Shown here in pieces: positions 8,608 to 17,746 of a stretch of 64,000 bases of DNA. Source of the stretch: Planctomycetota bacterium (GTDB lineage Bacteria > Planctomycetota > Phycisphaerae > UBA1845); contig JACQFE010000051.1 in the NCBI GenBank assembly GCA_016200265.1, positions 1 to 64,000 on the forward strand, given 5' to 3'. The notes below the pieces were generated by a model, which was not told the DNA's origin, searched no databases, and saw only the letters and a list, made by a program, of their open reading frames with translations. The position numbers and the translations under genes were made by a program. Numbering within the stretch: position 1 is the first letter of the stretch; every line of letters begins with the position of its first letter.

Positions 8608-10254
8608 GTGTCTTATCGAGTCCTCGCAAGAGCGTATCGCAGCCGCACATTCGACGAAGTCGTCGGACAGGAGAGCACCGCGACCACGTTGAAAAACGCG
8701 ATCACGTCCGGTCGCATCCACCATGGCTATTTGTTCACAGGCACGCGCGGCGTGGGCAAGACGTCGATGGCGCGAATTCTTGCCAAGGCCCTCAATTGTC
8801 TCGCTTTCGATGCTCCGACTCCAACTCCTTGCTGCAAATGTGAATCGTGCATTGCCATCGCCGAAGGACAGGACATCGATGTCGTCGAAATCGACGCGGC
8901 CAGCAACACAGGCGTTGACAACATACGCGAGCTTCGCAGCAACGCCAATCTCAGACCGGCCCGCTCGCGATTCAAGGTCTACATCATCGACGAAGTCCAC
9001 ATGCTGAGCACGGGGGCGTTCAACGCCCTGCTCAAAACGCTCGAAGAGCCGCCGCCGCACGTCAAGTTCATTCTTGCGACGACCGAAGCACAAAAAGTTC
9101 CGGCGACGATCCAGAGTCGCTGCCAGCGATTCGACTTCAAGTCCATCGACGTTGCGGCGTTGGCGGGCCACCTGGCACAGATCGTTGAGGCGGAAAAAGT
9201 TCGGGCGGATGAAACGGCCTTGCGGCGCATCGCGCGCCTGGCGAACGGCTCCATGCGCGACGCGCTGTCGTTGCTCGACAAACTTCTGTCGTACGACCCG
9301 AACGAACTCACCCTGCAGACGCTCGACACGCTCGTGCCTCCGGCGCATGACGAGCTGGCCATGACGATTGTGGGTCGAATCGCACAGTCCGATGCGGCTG
9401 GGGCGTTGGATTCGCTGGATGCCGCACTCCAGACGGGCCGCACGATCGACCGCTTCTGTGACCATCTGATCGAACATTTCCGCACCCTCATGCTCGTTCG
9501 TGTGGTCGGCAAGGACACCGATTTGATCGACGTGCCGGATTCGAGTCGCGGGGCGCTTGCGGAACAAGCTGCGGCGTTCGATGCGCCCACCTTCGTGTAC
9601 ATGATTTCGCTGCTCGAAGAGCTTCGCCGCAACGTGAAATACAGCGGTGCGGCCCGAGCCTTGGCCGATGCAGCCATCGTCCGCCTGGCCATGAGCGAAA
9701 AATTCACCGACCTCAAAACACTTCTCGAAGGCGTCACTTCCGGCGGAGAAATTACGGCAACATCTTCATCGCCAACGGACTCAAAAAAAAACGCCATAGC
9801 TAAGACCGTCGGAAACATTGAAGGTTTAACCTCCCCCAACCCCCTCCTTGGTAAGGAGGGTGGCACGTATGTGCCGCGAACTTCAGTTCGCGCGGACGAA
9901 ACACTTGTAAGTCGGGCTTCGTCCGCCGAAACATGTGCGAGAACGGATTCTCGCACCAGCGAAGTTTCGCCGACTCCAACGGATGCGAGATCGGAATCTC
10001 GCGCTAGCACACCCTCTCCCTCGCAGGGAGAGGGCAAGGGTGACGGTCGCAGCCCAGCAATCACGAGTTCGTCCCGAAGAGTTACGCCTTCAGAACAAGT
10101 CGCTCGCGATCCGCTGGTGCAACGAATCAAAGCCGCGGTCGATGGCACGGTCGTCGATGTACGCGCGGCTCGCCGAACGGAAGCTTCGGAAACACCCAGT
10201 GAGCCCCAGCTCGATTTGAATGTCGAACAAAAAGCGCAAACCGCATTGGAGTAA
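8608..10254 (+). CDS. dnaX: DNA polymerase III subunit tau/gamma
   Basis: This 548-residue clamp-loader ATPase starts at a GTG (MSYRVLARAYRSRTFDEVVG); no in-frame ATG fits better. Visible features are Walker A TGTRGVGKTSM at 44-54, a zinc-binding Cys set (C64, C75/76, C78, C81), Walker B IIDEVHML, and sensor 1/arginine-finger region ILATTEAQKVPATIQSRCQRF. The AAA+ and collar domains end near residue 370. An A9 run at codons 392-395 could give a short gamma-like product by slippage. The segment 408-476 is encoded by a train of palindromes rather than by ordinary tau linker sequence. The remaining C-terminus is short and lacks a recognisable tau domain V. It is followed by ybaB (3-base gap) and recR, the common dnaX-ybaB-recR order. 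Confidence 0.95.
   Translation: MSYRVLARAYRSRTFDEVVGQESTATTLKNAITSGRIHHGYLFTGTRGVGKTSMARILAKALNCLAFDAPTPTPCCKCESCIAIAEGQDIDVVEIDAASNTGVDNIRELRSNANLRPARSRFKVYIIDEVHMLSTGAFNALLKTLEEPPPHVKFILATTEAQKVPATIQSRCQRFDFKSIDVAALAGHLAQIVEAEKVRADETALRRIARLANGSMRDALSLLDKLLSYDPNELTLQTLDTLVPPAHDELAMTIVGRIAQSDAAGALDSLDAALQTGRTIDRFCDHLIEHFRTLMLVRVVGKDTDLIDVPDSSRGALAEQAAAFDAPTFVYMISLLEELRRNVKYSGAARALADAAIVRLAMSEKFTDLKTLLEGVTSGGEITATSSSPTDSKKNAIAKTVGNIEGLTSPNPLLGKEGGTYVPRTSVRADETLVSRASSAETCARTDSRTSEVSPTPTDARSESRASTPSPSQGEGKGDGRSPAITSSSRRVTPSEQVARDPLVQRIKAAVDGTVVDVRAARRTEASETPSEPQLDLNVEQKAQTALE
9783..9791 (+). promoter_or_regulatory. A9 slippery run in dnaX (possible gamma-product site)
   Basis: The frame reads TCA AAA AAA AAC GCC at codons 392-396. 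Gaining one A gives ...AAA CGC CAT AGC TAA, and losing one gives ...ACG CCA TAG. Both shifted frames therefore stop within 3-4 codons, giving a protein of about 396-398 residues that ends just after the clamp-loader core. Thermus dnaX uses an A9 run for transcriptional slippage to make gamma. Confidence 0.6.
9829..10034 (+). repeat. Train of seven palindromes inside dnaX
   Basis: Consecutive perfect hairpins lie in the coding frame: CCCTCCTT/AAGGAGGG (9842-9860), GGCAC/GTGCC (9862-9875), CGCGAAC/GTTCGCG (9875-9892), GGACGAA/TTCGTCC (9894-9924), GTGCGAGAA/TTCTCGCAC (9935-9956), GCGAGAT/ATCTCGC (9985-10002) and CCCTCTCCC/GGGAGAGGG (10012-10034). The first resembles the repeats at 30877-30910 and 58211-58243; the third recurs at 55965-55982. 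Confidence 0.8.
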
Positions 10255-10257
10255 AGA

Positions 10258-10593
10258 ATGTTCGGAAATCTCGGAAATTTCACCAACCTCCTGAAATCGG
10301 CCAAGGATCTGCAACAGAATGTCGCCAAGCTTCGTGAAGAGCTCGCGGCGCGGCGATTCGAAGCCAGCGCCGGCGGCGATATGGTCAAAGCAACGGTCGA
10401 TGGTCGAGGCACGCTCATGGACATCAAGATCGAGCCATCCGCGCTCTGCGACTGCGAACTGCTCGAAGACATGATCAAGGCAGCTATCGGTGCGGCGATG
10501 AGCAAATCCAGCGAGTCGATGAAACAGGACATGGCCGCTCTCACCGGCGGCATCAGCCTTCCGGGTCTGACCGACTTTTTCGCGGGAGGGTGA
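10258..10593 (+). CDS. ybaB: YbaB/EbfC nucleoid-associated protein
   Basis: This 111-residue protein has the family layout: an N-terminal helical arm (NLLKSAKDLQQNVAKLREEL), a central beta sheet (VKATVDGRGTLMDIKIEPSA) and a C-terminal helix with 'LLEDMIKAAIGAAMSKS'. YbaB dimers bind DNA without strong sequence preference and help organise the nucleoid. The C-terminus ends in the usual Gly/Pro-rich tail. It starts 3 bases after the dnaX stop, so the two are surely co-transcribed, and recR follows after a repeat-filled gap of 137 bases. Confidence 0.93.
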   Translation: MFGNLGNFTNLLKSAKDLQQNVAKLREELAARRFEASAGGDMVKATVDGRGTLMDIKIEPSALCDCELLEDMIKAAIGAAMSKSSESMKQDMAALTGGISLPGLTDFFAGG

Positions 10594-10596
10594 GAC

Positions 10597-10665
10597 GTCA
10601 TGCTGAACGAAGTGAAGCATCTCGTCGAGGTTCTTCGCCTTGGCAAGCCAAGGCTCAGAATGACG
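10597..10665 (-). repeat. Dispersed intergenic repeat, GTCATTCTGAG type
   Basis: Read on the minus strand this matches the repeat at 1711-1780 (GTCATTCTGAGCCTTGG, then GCGAAGAA, CTCGA). It includes a perfect 8-base-stem palindrome, GCCTTGGC-aa-GCCAAGGC, at 10637-10654, and fills most of the ybaB-recR gap. Confidence 0.75.
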
Positions 10666-10730
10666 TGCGGCGCGGCCAAGTTCCAATTGGCGTGTGATTT
10701 TACTCGCGACAGCATCTCTTCGACCGCGTC

Positions 10731-11333
10731 ATGACCAGCGAACCTATCGAATCTCTCGGACGCCTGAAAGAGCAGCTTCGCAAGCTGCCGGGGATCGGAC
10801 CGCGCGGGGCCGAACGCATCGCCTTTCACATTCTTCGCGAGCCGAAGCCCTATGCCGAAGCGCTCGTTGCGGCCATCAATGACGTCAAGAACAAAATCAT
10901 TCACTGCCGCACGTGCTTCAACCTGACCGAGCGCGATCCGTGCCCGATCTGCGCCGATCCACGACGCGATCACGCCGAAATCTGGGTCGTCGAGCAGCCC
11001 AAGGACGTGCTCGCGCTCGAAGCGACAGGCATGGTGCGGGCCGTCTATCATGTACTCATGGGGCACATCGCACCGCTCGACGGCGTCGGGCCGGAGCACC
11101 TGACCATCGACGCATTGGTCAAGCGCGTGAAGGCCGGCGGCGTCCGAGAAGTCGTCCTCGCCCTGAACCCCACGCTCGAAGGCGACGGAACCGCTCTGCA
11201 CATCCGCAGCCTGCTCGCCGACACCGGCGTCAGCGTCACCCGCCCCGCCCGCGGCCTCGCCGTTGGCTCGCAAATCGAATACGCGAACGTGGCCATGCTG
11301 GAATCGGCGATCCGGGGCCGAACGCCGATGTGA
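10731..11333 (+). CDS. recR: Recombination mediator RecR
   Basis: This 200-residue protein works with RecF/RecO to load RecA at gaps. Family features in order are the helix-hairpin-helix KLPGIGPRGAERIAFHIL (about 18-35), the C4 zinc finger CRTCFNLTERDPCPIC (about 62-77), the Toprim domain starting WVVEQPKDVLALEATG with the acidic LNPTLEGDGTA, and the C-terminal Walker-B-like VGSQIEYANVAMLESAIRGR. The length equals the standard RecR length. It is the third gene of the dnaX-ybaB-recR group; the intervening repeat may attenuate co-transcription. Confidence 0.96.
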   Translation: MTSEPIESLGRLKEQLRKLPGIGPRGAERIAFHILREPKPYAEALVAAINDVKNKIIHCRTCFNLTERDPCPICADPRRDHAEIWVVEQPKDVLALEATGMVRAVYHVLMGHIAPLDGVGPEHLTIDALVKRVKAGGVREVVLALNPTLEGDGTALHIRSLLADTGVSVTRPARGLAVGSQIEYANVAMLESAIRGRTPM

Positions 11334-11806
11334 TTTGAAGAGGCAAGAAGGCGGCAAGGCCAAGATCGAAGAGCGAATGGCGAAGATCGATACGGGGCGA
11401 TTCGCTACGGATGAGCGAATGAATTGCATTGGCAGCGGCAATTCCAAGAACTGTTGCCTCATGCGGAGATAACTTCAGGGGTGATTGGTGAATTTTAGGA
11501 AAAGGCAGAGCGCGTGAATTCGTCAGCGGCCGGCAGCTTTTCTTTCATGATTCAGGTCGTCCGAGTGAATCATGGTCCCGCCAAGAGACAAGTGTGTGAA
11601 TCCGGCGACCTGGCCACATGGGGGCTTCAATTGGTCGTTCCTGAAAAAGTGACCTTTTCCCGCGCGGGCACATTGTGTGGTGAATTGCCGTAGGCATTGC
11701 CGGCAAAAAAACCCGCCACAAATCGCACATTCACCCCAAAAACAGCCGGAAAGCAGAGTTCTTCGGAGAAAACTGCATAGCGGTTACAAAGTGCCGCTCC
11801 GGAAGG
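11334..11806. other. Intergenic region, convergent recR / tadG
   Basis: The 473 bases lie between the 3' ends of recR and tadG. No credible gene, tRNA or strong terminator was seen; short open frames here lack ribosome sites and coding character. A short palindromic CCCGCGCGGG occurs near 11659. Confidence 0.5.
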
Positions 11807-13213
11807 TCACTCGACGAGGAATATCCTGGTTCCAGGAGACGGGTTGCGGCCATCGTATTGGATGGTGAAGTTATCCGTTCCGCCAAGGCTCAATCGATAA
11901 GAAATGAGTTGATTGCCGAGTGCGATTCCGGTTCCCTGCACGTCAAGCTCGGCATTTGGAAAATACAAAGTGCCTTGAAGATTCATGCCCGCCGTGCCCG
12001 TAATTCTCGATGTGGTCGTATTCGATCGCGCCTGGTAGATGCTGATTCCGACGAACTCCGAAGGCGCCCCAGTTGGAATTGAGTCAGTCATCGGAGTAAT
12101 TTCCGTCGTACCGCTTCCCGACAGATCCAATGGCCCTTTCAGTATGTAGAGCATCACGTTGTGGGCGATCAAGCTGGAACTGCCGCCTGTTTGCAGTCCG
12201 CCTCTGTTGTTGCCGGTATCCGAAAGAACATAAATGCCCTGGTTCAGTGTAAAGGTCTTGTTGCCGGTGATGTTCAACCCACCGGAATAGTATCCAGGGT
12301 CATATATGGTCTTGCCACCATTGGGGATCGAACCGAGGTCGGCGCCAATCGTCGGCGCACCCAAGCCTGCCAAAGGATCGGGCATGGCTGGACTGTCGGG
12401 ATTGATGTACGTGCTAAGCGTTGGATTCCCGGTTGGACAGTAGCCCGGCACGCCAACGATGTTGGTCTCAGGGGCCGTAAGATTAAAGGAAGCTCCGCTC
12501 GTACACATTGCGCAGTCGCTGTCGGAATTTACCTGGATGGCGTTATCGCCGGTGTATCCGTTACCCGAATTCAGCGTGAGGTTGTCATTACCGTTGATGC
12601 TCAGGGCGCAGTCGCCATGAGGATCGAGGGTGATCAAGCCGGAACCTGTGCCGCCGGAAATGATGGCAGTTGCCTTGCGAGTGACGTCAACTCCGGTAAC
12701 GCCGAAAACCGGAGCGGCCCCGAAGACCAAGGGCACCTGTTTGTCAGGAGACGCGCTGGTGCGGCGTGCATACACCCGGACCGCGTTCGGCGTGTCAATT
12801 GCAAGATTGGTCAGAAAGCAGGGCGGCGTGCCGCATTTGCCGGTTTGGGCAAAGCGAAAATAATGACCGATGACGACGTCACTGCCGGGATCGACGCTGA
12901 CCGGTATGCCCGCAGCCTTGTTTTCATGGGCGATGTTTACCGCCGCATTGCGCGCAAGTGACAGATCTGTGTCACGCACGAAACGCGTGGCGGCGAGTGC
13001 GCCGGCGTCCGCCGCGACCTGCAAGTTTGTGCCCGCCAGATACGTCACGGCCACGTCCATCGCCAGGCCGATAAAACCGATCAGCGCAAATCCCATGACC
13101 GCCACCCAGACCAAAGCCATCGCCCGTCGTTTCGCCGCCGGGGGGTGGAGCGCAAGCATAGTTTTTATCCGTCGAATGCTGAACACGAGTTTCATTGTCT
13201 TTGCCGTTGGCAT
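11807..13213 (-). CDS. tadG: TadG-like Flp pilus assembly protein
   Basis: This 468-residue protein starts with AGGAG five bases before the ATG at 13213. Near the N-terminus is a single membrane segment preceded by basic residues (KRRAMALVWVAVMGFALIGFIG). It is followed by DVAVTYLAGTNLQVAADAGALA, the conserved start of TadG-like and TadE/F pseudopilin-like proteins. The remaining ~400 residues are a periplasmic beta-rich region of low complexity in Gly/Asn/Ser/Thr, with some cysteines and no von Willebrand A motif, so it is not a canonical vWA TadG. It is the last gene of the tad operon, 29 bases after tadC. Confidence 0.8.
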   Translation of the reverse strand: MPTAKTMKLVFSIRRIKTMLALHPPAAKRRAMALVWVAVMGFALIGFIGLAMDVAVTYLAGTNLQVAADAGALAATRFVRDTDLSLARNAAVNIAHENKAAGIPVSVDPGSDVVIGHYFRFAQTGKCGTPPCFLTNLAIDTPNAVRVYARRTSASPDKQVPLVFGAAPVFGVTGVDVTRKATAIISGGTGSGLITLDPHGDCALSINGNDNLTLNSGNGYTGDNAIQVNSDSDCAMCTSGASFNLTAPETNIVGVPGYCPTGNPTLSTYINPDSPAMPDPLAGLGAPTIGADLGSIPNGGKTIYDPGYYSGGLNITGNKTFTLNQGIYVLSDTGNNRGGLQTGGSSSLIAHNVMLYILKGPLDLSGSGTTEITPMTDSIPTGAPSEFVGISIYQARSNTTTSRITGTAGMNLQGTLYFPNAELDVQGTGIALGNQLISYRLSLGGTDNFTIQYDGRNPSPGTRIFLVE

Positions 13214-13242
13214 GACCTACTCCTTGCACCTCATACGATTAG

Positions 13243-14157
13243 CTATGGTCGGCCGCTGATCATCCTGTACAACTGAATCGCCGCGGGCCCGGCCGTGACG
13301 ACGAACACGGTCGGAAAAATGAAGATCACCATCGGGAACAGAAGCTTGACCGCCGTTTTTTCCGCCGCTTCGGCCGCATTCTGACTGCGTCGATCGCGCA
13401 TCGAAGCCGCGAAGGTACGAAGCGCTTCGCTGATGCTCGTTCCGAATCGCTCTGATTGAACGAGCACGGCGACCAGAGACGACACGTCATCGACGCCGGT
13501 GCGCTCGGCCATGGTGCGCATCGCCACGGAGCGAGAAGCGCCCAGGCGAAGCTGCAAACTGGTCAACGCCATTTCGTCCGCCAATGCCGGGCTGACGCCA
13601 CGGACTTCATCGGCGACCGAATTCCATGCGGTGTCCAGCCCCATTCCTGAAGAAACACAGATTTCCAAAAGGTCCAAAGCGTCCGGCAAATGCCTGCGAA
13701 TATCGCCCGCACGCGAACTGCGACGCATGCTCAACACGACGTTGGGAACAAACGATAACAAGGTGGAAATCAGGAGTACGGCACCCATGGTAGGTGCGAC
13801 CGCAGCCCCCAACGGCAGCAATATCGCCGTCAACCCCGCCAACGACCCCAAAAAGATCAATGTCTTAAGTCCCAAATACACCGACGCCGCGTTGGGGGCG
13901 AAATACCCCGCGCGAGCGAGCTCTTCACGTAGTTTCGGCGATGGCTTGCCCAGCGACACCGCCGTCGCAGCCCGCTCAATCGTTTGAACCATGCCGCGAT
14001 TCGAAAGTGTCTCGGGGGACGAAACATCCCGCATGGCACTTGTGAAGCGCATTCGGACGGCCGCAGACGCCCGGCTACGATACAGCATCACCGCGCCGCC
14101 GGTGGCGATCACGGCAATCAATACGAGGAAGGGAATGAATATTTCGTAAACGCCCAT
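13243..14157 (-). CDS. tadC: Tad inner-membrane platform protein TadC
   Basis: This 304-residue type II secretion F-domain protein has an N-terminal membrane helix (YEIFIPFLVLIAVIATGGAV), a central pair of helices, the cytoplasmic helical T2SSF domain (residues about 130-255, LLEICVSSGMGLDTAWNSVA and MAERTGVDDVSSLVAVLVQS), and a C-terminal helix. With TadB it forms the platform on which ATPase TadA works. It lies 10 bases after tadB and 29 bases before tadG, so operonic. Confidence 0.92.
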   Translation of the reverse strand: MGVYEIFIPFLVLIAVIATGGAVMLYRSRASAAVRMRFTSAMRDVSSPETLSNRGMVQTIERAATAVSLGKPSPKLREELARAGYFAPNAASVYLGLKTLIFLGSLAGLTAILLPLGAAVAPTMGAVLLISTLLSFVPNVVLSMRRSSRAGDIRRHLPDALDLLEICVSSGMGLDTAWNSVADEVRGVSPALADEMALTSLQLRLGASRSVAMRTMAERTGVDDVSSLVAVLVQSERFGTSISEALRTFAASMRDRRSQNAAEAAEKTAVKLLFPMVIFIFPTVFVVTAGPAAIQLYRMISGRP

Positions 14158-14167
14158 ATGACTACCA

Positions 14168-15172
14168 TCAGTATTTGAGCCGCACCATGCGGTTCATCAC
14201 CCACATTCCCACCAGCAGGCTGACCACTCCGAAGGCTATCAAATAGCGGCCTTCCGAACTGCGAATCAGCGGCTCCATGTAGCCCGGGTTCACCACGTTC
14301 AGCACAACGAAAAGGAAGAACGGCAATGCCAGTAGAATCCGCTTGCTCAGCTGCGTTTGGGCGGTGAGCACACGGGCGTGGCGAGCCAACCGCAGCCGGT
14401 CACGAATGACTCCGGTCAAACGATCCATCATGTCCGCGAGATTTCCGCCGCTCTCCAATTGAATGACGACCGAGGTTGCGAACAGCTTCAGGTCTGCGCT
14501 GTCATGCGCCAGTGATGCCCGTCGCAGCGACTCTTCCAAGCTCAGGCCGAGGTCCTGCTGTTGACCGATTTCCTTGAAGATGGTTCCGACCGGGGCGGAA
14601 ATCTCCTCGCCAGCCAGCTGAAAAGCGCCCGTGAGCGGATGTCCGGCACGAAGCGAACGCGAAGCCAGGTCCAGCGCGTCGATGAATTGCATCTCGAACA
14701 GCGTGGTCCCTTTGGACTCCAATTGTTTTAGGTAACCCCACAGCACTATGGCAATGACGGCGTCAACGCCGAATGACGCGAAGAAGCTGTGCGTCATGAC
14801 GAACGTCAGCGCAAAGGCACCGCTGCACATGCCCACCGTACCCAAGATGATGCTGCTGACAGGCACCTTGATCCGCGCCTTCTGCCGCCAGTTTTCCACA
14901 GATTCGGCGAGGCTTGTCTTCTTCTTCTTGTTGTCACTGACAAGCGTGGTATGCTCTTCACCCTGACTCCATAACCGAAGCTCTTTGGCGGCCTCCACAT
15001 TCGGTTCAATCATCCCAAGTCGCGAGTTCATTCGGCGAGCGCGGATTGAATGTCGGAGCCACCAGATCCAGATCCCCCCTGTCCAAACCAACAGGACGAA
15101 CAGGAAAGCTGAACCTCGCGCCACGAACTCACGCAGGTCGGCCGATTCAAAGAGACGACGGGCAAAATTCAT
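14168..15172 (-). CDS. tadB: Tad inner-membrane platform protein TadB
   Basis: This 334-residue T2SSF-domain protein begins with one membrane helix (RGSAFLFVLLVWTGGIWIWW), followed by a basic cytoplasmic stretch and two helices near 108-150. The T2SSF core (about 165-290) includes QFIDALDLASRSLRAGHPLT and LESGGNLADMMDRL. A final helix pair ends at VMNRMVRLKY. The start overlaps the tadA stop (ATGA at 15169-15172), indicating translational coupling. Confidence 0.92.
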   Translation of the reverse strand: MNFARRLFESADLREFVARGSAFLFVLLVWTGGIWIWWLRHSIRARRMNSRLGMIEPNVEAAKELRLWSQGEEHTTLVSDNKKKKTSLAESVENWRQKARIKVPVSSIILGTVGMCSGAFALTFVMTHSFFASFGVDAVIAIVLWGYLKQLESKGTTLFEMQFIDALDLASRSLRAGHPLTGAFQLAGEEISAPVGTIFKEIGQQQDLGLSLEESLRRASLAHDSADLKLFATSVVIQLESGGNLADMMDRLTGVIRDRLRLARHARVLTAQTQLSKRILLALPFFLFVVLNVVNPGYMEPLIRSSEGRYLIAFGVVSLLVGMWVMNRMVRLKY

Positions 15173-16539
15173 GCCGCCGCTCCGTTTCCATGCGACAGGA
15201 CTTGACGACGAAACATCTCCGCGGGCAGGTCAATGCCTTCTTCCAAGAGGCGATCAAGCATCTGTGGACGTACGCCGCAGGCTTCGAAGTGAACACGAGC
15301 GTGTCCGCTGGCATCGATTCCCGTCTGCCGCAGGCGAAAGATTTCCTGCAAGCACACGGCATCGCCTTCCATCCCTGTGATCTCCGCAATGGAAAGAATT
15401 TTTCGCCGCCCGCCCGTGACGCGACCCACATGAACGAGCAAGTGCAATGCCGATGCCATCTGTTCGCGAATGACGCGCACGGGATAGTTGAGACCCGCCA
15501 TGCTGACCATGTTTTCCACGCGACGAATGGCGTCGCGCGGATTGTTGGCGTGAACCGTGGTCATGGAGCCTTCGTGCCCTGTGTTCATGGCCTGGAGCAT
15601 GTCCAACGCTTCAGCGCCGCGAACTTCGCCGATGATAATTCGATCGGGGCGCATACGAAGGCTGTTTCGCAACAGCTCGCGCTGTGTCACCTCGCCCTTG
15701 CCTTCGATGTTCGGCGGACGCGTTTCCAGTCGGACGACATGCTCTCTCTGCATGAGCAGTTCGGCCGCATCCTCGATGGTCACCACACGGGCGCTCTCGG
15801 GGATCCACTTGGAAAGAACGTTCAACATCGTTGTCTTGCCGGTTCCCGTGCCGCCTGAAATGAGAATATTGATTCGTGAGCGGACGGATCCCTTGAGAAA
15901 TTCGATCATTTCCGGAGCCACCGCGTTCAGCTCGATGAGACGTTTTGCATCAATGGGAACCGTGCCAAATCGTCGCACGCTCATCGAAGGTCCATCGAGT
16001 GAAAGCGGAGGAATGATCGCGTTGACGCGTGAGCCGTCGAGCAATCGCGCGTCGAGCATTGGCGAGCTCTCATCAATGCGGCGACCGACGCGGGCCGCGA
16101 TGCGTTGGATCACCTGCATCAGATGCTTTTCGTCCCGGAATCGCACATTGGTTTTTTCCAAAACGCCGTCCCGTTCGATGTAGACCAGCTTCGGACCGTT
16201 GACGAGCACATCGCAGATTGTGGGGTCGCGGAGAAATTCTTCGATCGGGCCCAGACCAAACACTTCATCCAATACGCCGCGAAGCAGTCGTTGCCGTTCC
16301 GGCGCGGAAAGCGGACACCGCTGTTCCGTGAGAAGCGTGTCAATTCGGCGGGAGCACTCCTTCTGCAATTGTTCAACCGGCATTCGCTGAGCTTCGTTCA
16401 AGTCGAGCGTGTCCAGCAGCGTATTGTGCACGCGGGACTTGATCGCCTCAAACGCGTTGGCGTCGATCCCCTCCGGCAGACGGCCTCCAGCGCCGGGGGG
16501 TTGCAACGATCCGTTGAGATTGACACCGGTTGAATGCAT
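15169..16539 (-). CDS. tadA: Tad pilus ATPase TadA/CpaF
   Basis: This 456-residue secretion ATPase powers Flp pilus extension (and retraction in some species). An N-terminal helical domain ([20 protein letters not shown]) precedes the ATPase core. Core motifs are Walker [13 protein letters not shown] near residue 230, the Asp/Glu box EDAAELLMQ, Walker [20 protein letters not shown], and the His box [20 protein letters not shown]. The length is standard for CpaF. It is 4 bases downstream of cpaE and overlaps tadB. Confidence 0.96.
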   Translation of the reverse strand: MHSTGVNLNGSLQPPGAGGRLPEGIDANAFEAIKSRVHNTLLDTLDLNEAQRMPVEQLQKECSRRIDTLLTEQRCPLSAPERQRLLRGVLDEVFGLGPIEEFLRDPTICDVLVNGPKLVYIERDGVLEKTNVRFRDEKHLMQVIQRIAARVGRRIDESSPMLDARLLDGSRVNAIIPPLSLDGPSMSVRRFGTVPIDAKRLIELNAVAPEMIEFLKGSVRSRINILISGGTGTGKTTMLNVLSKWIPESARVVTIEDAAELLMQREHVVRLETRPPNIEGKGEVTQRELLRNSLRMRPDRIIIGEVRGAEALDMLQAMNTGHEGSMTTVHANNPRDAIRRVENMVSMAGLNYPVRVIREQMASALHLLVHVGRVTGGRRKILSIAEITGMEGDAVCLQEIFRLRQTGIDASGHARVHFEACGVRPQMLDRLLEEGIDLPAEMFRRQVLSHGNGAAA

Positions 16540-16543
16540 ACGT

Positions 16544-17734
16544 TCACCCTATGGTCAAGGCATCGGAGCCGACCAACATGTATTGAAGCAATTTGGACGC
16601 CAACTGAGTGATGTCGCGGCGAAGTGCGGATCGAGGTGCGGCATCCGCCAGCAACTGACCCAAATTCTGTGCCGCCATCGCCGGCTTGTAATCATTGGGC
16701 AGACGCCAGATGCGATCGCCGATCACGGCTGCGGCGTCCTCGATCCCCACCATGGCGTGGCGCTTGCGAAACCGATTGGCCACCATGACGACCCGACTGG
16801 CATCAACCCCTTCTTCCAACAGGCCGTTGCGAATAAACTTGGCGACGCGAATGTCCTTGACGCAAAGCTGAAATACAATCACCGTGACGGTGCTGGCGCG
16901 AGCCAGGGCGGATTCCAACACCGATCCCATTCTCGGGGCGTCGGCGACGACAAATCGCGAGGCGTCTGTGATAGCGGTCAAGGCTTCGCCGATGCGATCG
17001 CTGGTCAAAGGGCCGGTGGTTCGAAAATTTGTGCTGGCGGGGCTCAGCAACACCCGAAGCCCGCTTCCATACGGGATCGTCGTGGTTTGAATCAGATCAC
17101 GGTCAATCGCCGTGGGATGATTCAAAACATCCAAGAGACCATATTGACCGGTCAATCCCAGATAGGTGCCAACTCCGCCAAAGTAGGTGTCAAAGTCCAC
17201 CAACAACGTCTTTTCCCCGTCGAGCAGATGAAGCTCATGAGCGATATTCGTCGCAATGGTCGTCGCCCCGCAGCCCCCGCTCGCGGAAAGAACAGTCACC
17301 ATTCGGCCTTGAGAACTTCGCCTCAGCGTGTTTTTCGGAATCAATCGGTTGAGCACGTCAGTCAAGTTGTTGGAAATGGACTGCTTGACAAGGAAATGGC
17401 GGACTCCGATCTGCATCGCCTCCAGCATCAACCCTTCGGCATGCTGGTTGGAAAGCACAACGAACCGCGTTTCGGGAAAGCGCGCGATAATCGGCTCGAG
17501 TGCGGCAAGCGCGTTCTTGGGTTGCGCACCGATGTCAACCAAGACGGCGGCGGTGGGACTGTACGCAAGCCGCGTGTCAAGTTGTTGAAGGGTGCGGCAG
17601 ACCCGATGACTGGAGAACTCACCGTTTGTCGATAAAGCTTCCGCGACCGCAGAAACCGTCGAGTGCTCCTCGGTCATCAGAAGAACCTGATAAATATCAA
17701 AGGCCCGCTCCACGGACTTTGTTGGCACGGACAT
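16544..17734 (-). CDS. cpaE: Tad localisation ATPase CpaE/TadZ
   Basis: This 396-residue protein has an atypical receiver-like domain (about 1-130) and a ParA/MinD-type ATPase domain. The P-loop is deviant, SASGGCGATTIATNIA, and lacks the usual first lysine (GGCGATT in place of KGGxGKT), as in several CpaE/TadZ proteins. A Walker B-like LLVDFDTYFG follows. Family members position the Tad machine in the cell, often at a pole. It lies 12 bases after cpaB and 4 bases before tadA. Confidence 0.9.
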   Translation of the reverse strand: MSVPTKSVERAFDIYQVLLMTEEHSTVSAVAEALSTNGEFSSHRVCRTLQQLDTRLAYSPTAAVLVDIGAQPKNALAALEPIIARFPETRFVVLSNQHAEGLMLEAMQIGVRHFLVKQSISNNLTDVLNRLIPKNTLRRSSQGRMVTVLSASGGCGATTIATNIAHELHLLDGEKTLLVDFDTYFGGVGTYLGLTGQYGLLDVLNHPTAIDRDLIQTTTIPYGSGLRVLLSPASTNFRTTGPLTSDRIGEALTAITDASRFVVADAPRMGSVLESALARASTVTVIVFQLCVKDIRVAKFIRNGLLEEGVDASRVVMVANRFRKRHAMVGIEDAAAVIGDRIWRLPNDYKPAMAAQNLGQLLADAAPRSALRRDITQLASKLLQYMLVGSDALTIG

Positions 17735-17746
17735 GAACCAGCCTCC

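Noticed and set aside
8979-11462. Long open frame (827 codons) antisense to dnaX-ybaB-recR
   Set aside because: It is the mirror of strongly coding genes with high third-position GC; its product is low-complexity Ser/Arg with no domain.
12161-12961. Plus-strand frame of 266 codons opposite tadG
   Set aside because: Antisense shadow of tadG; no ribosome site and no recognisable domain.
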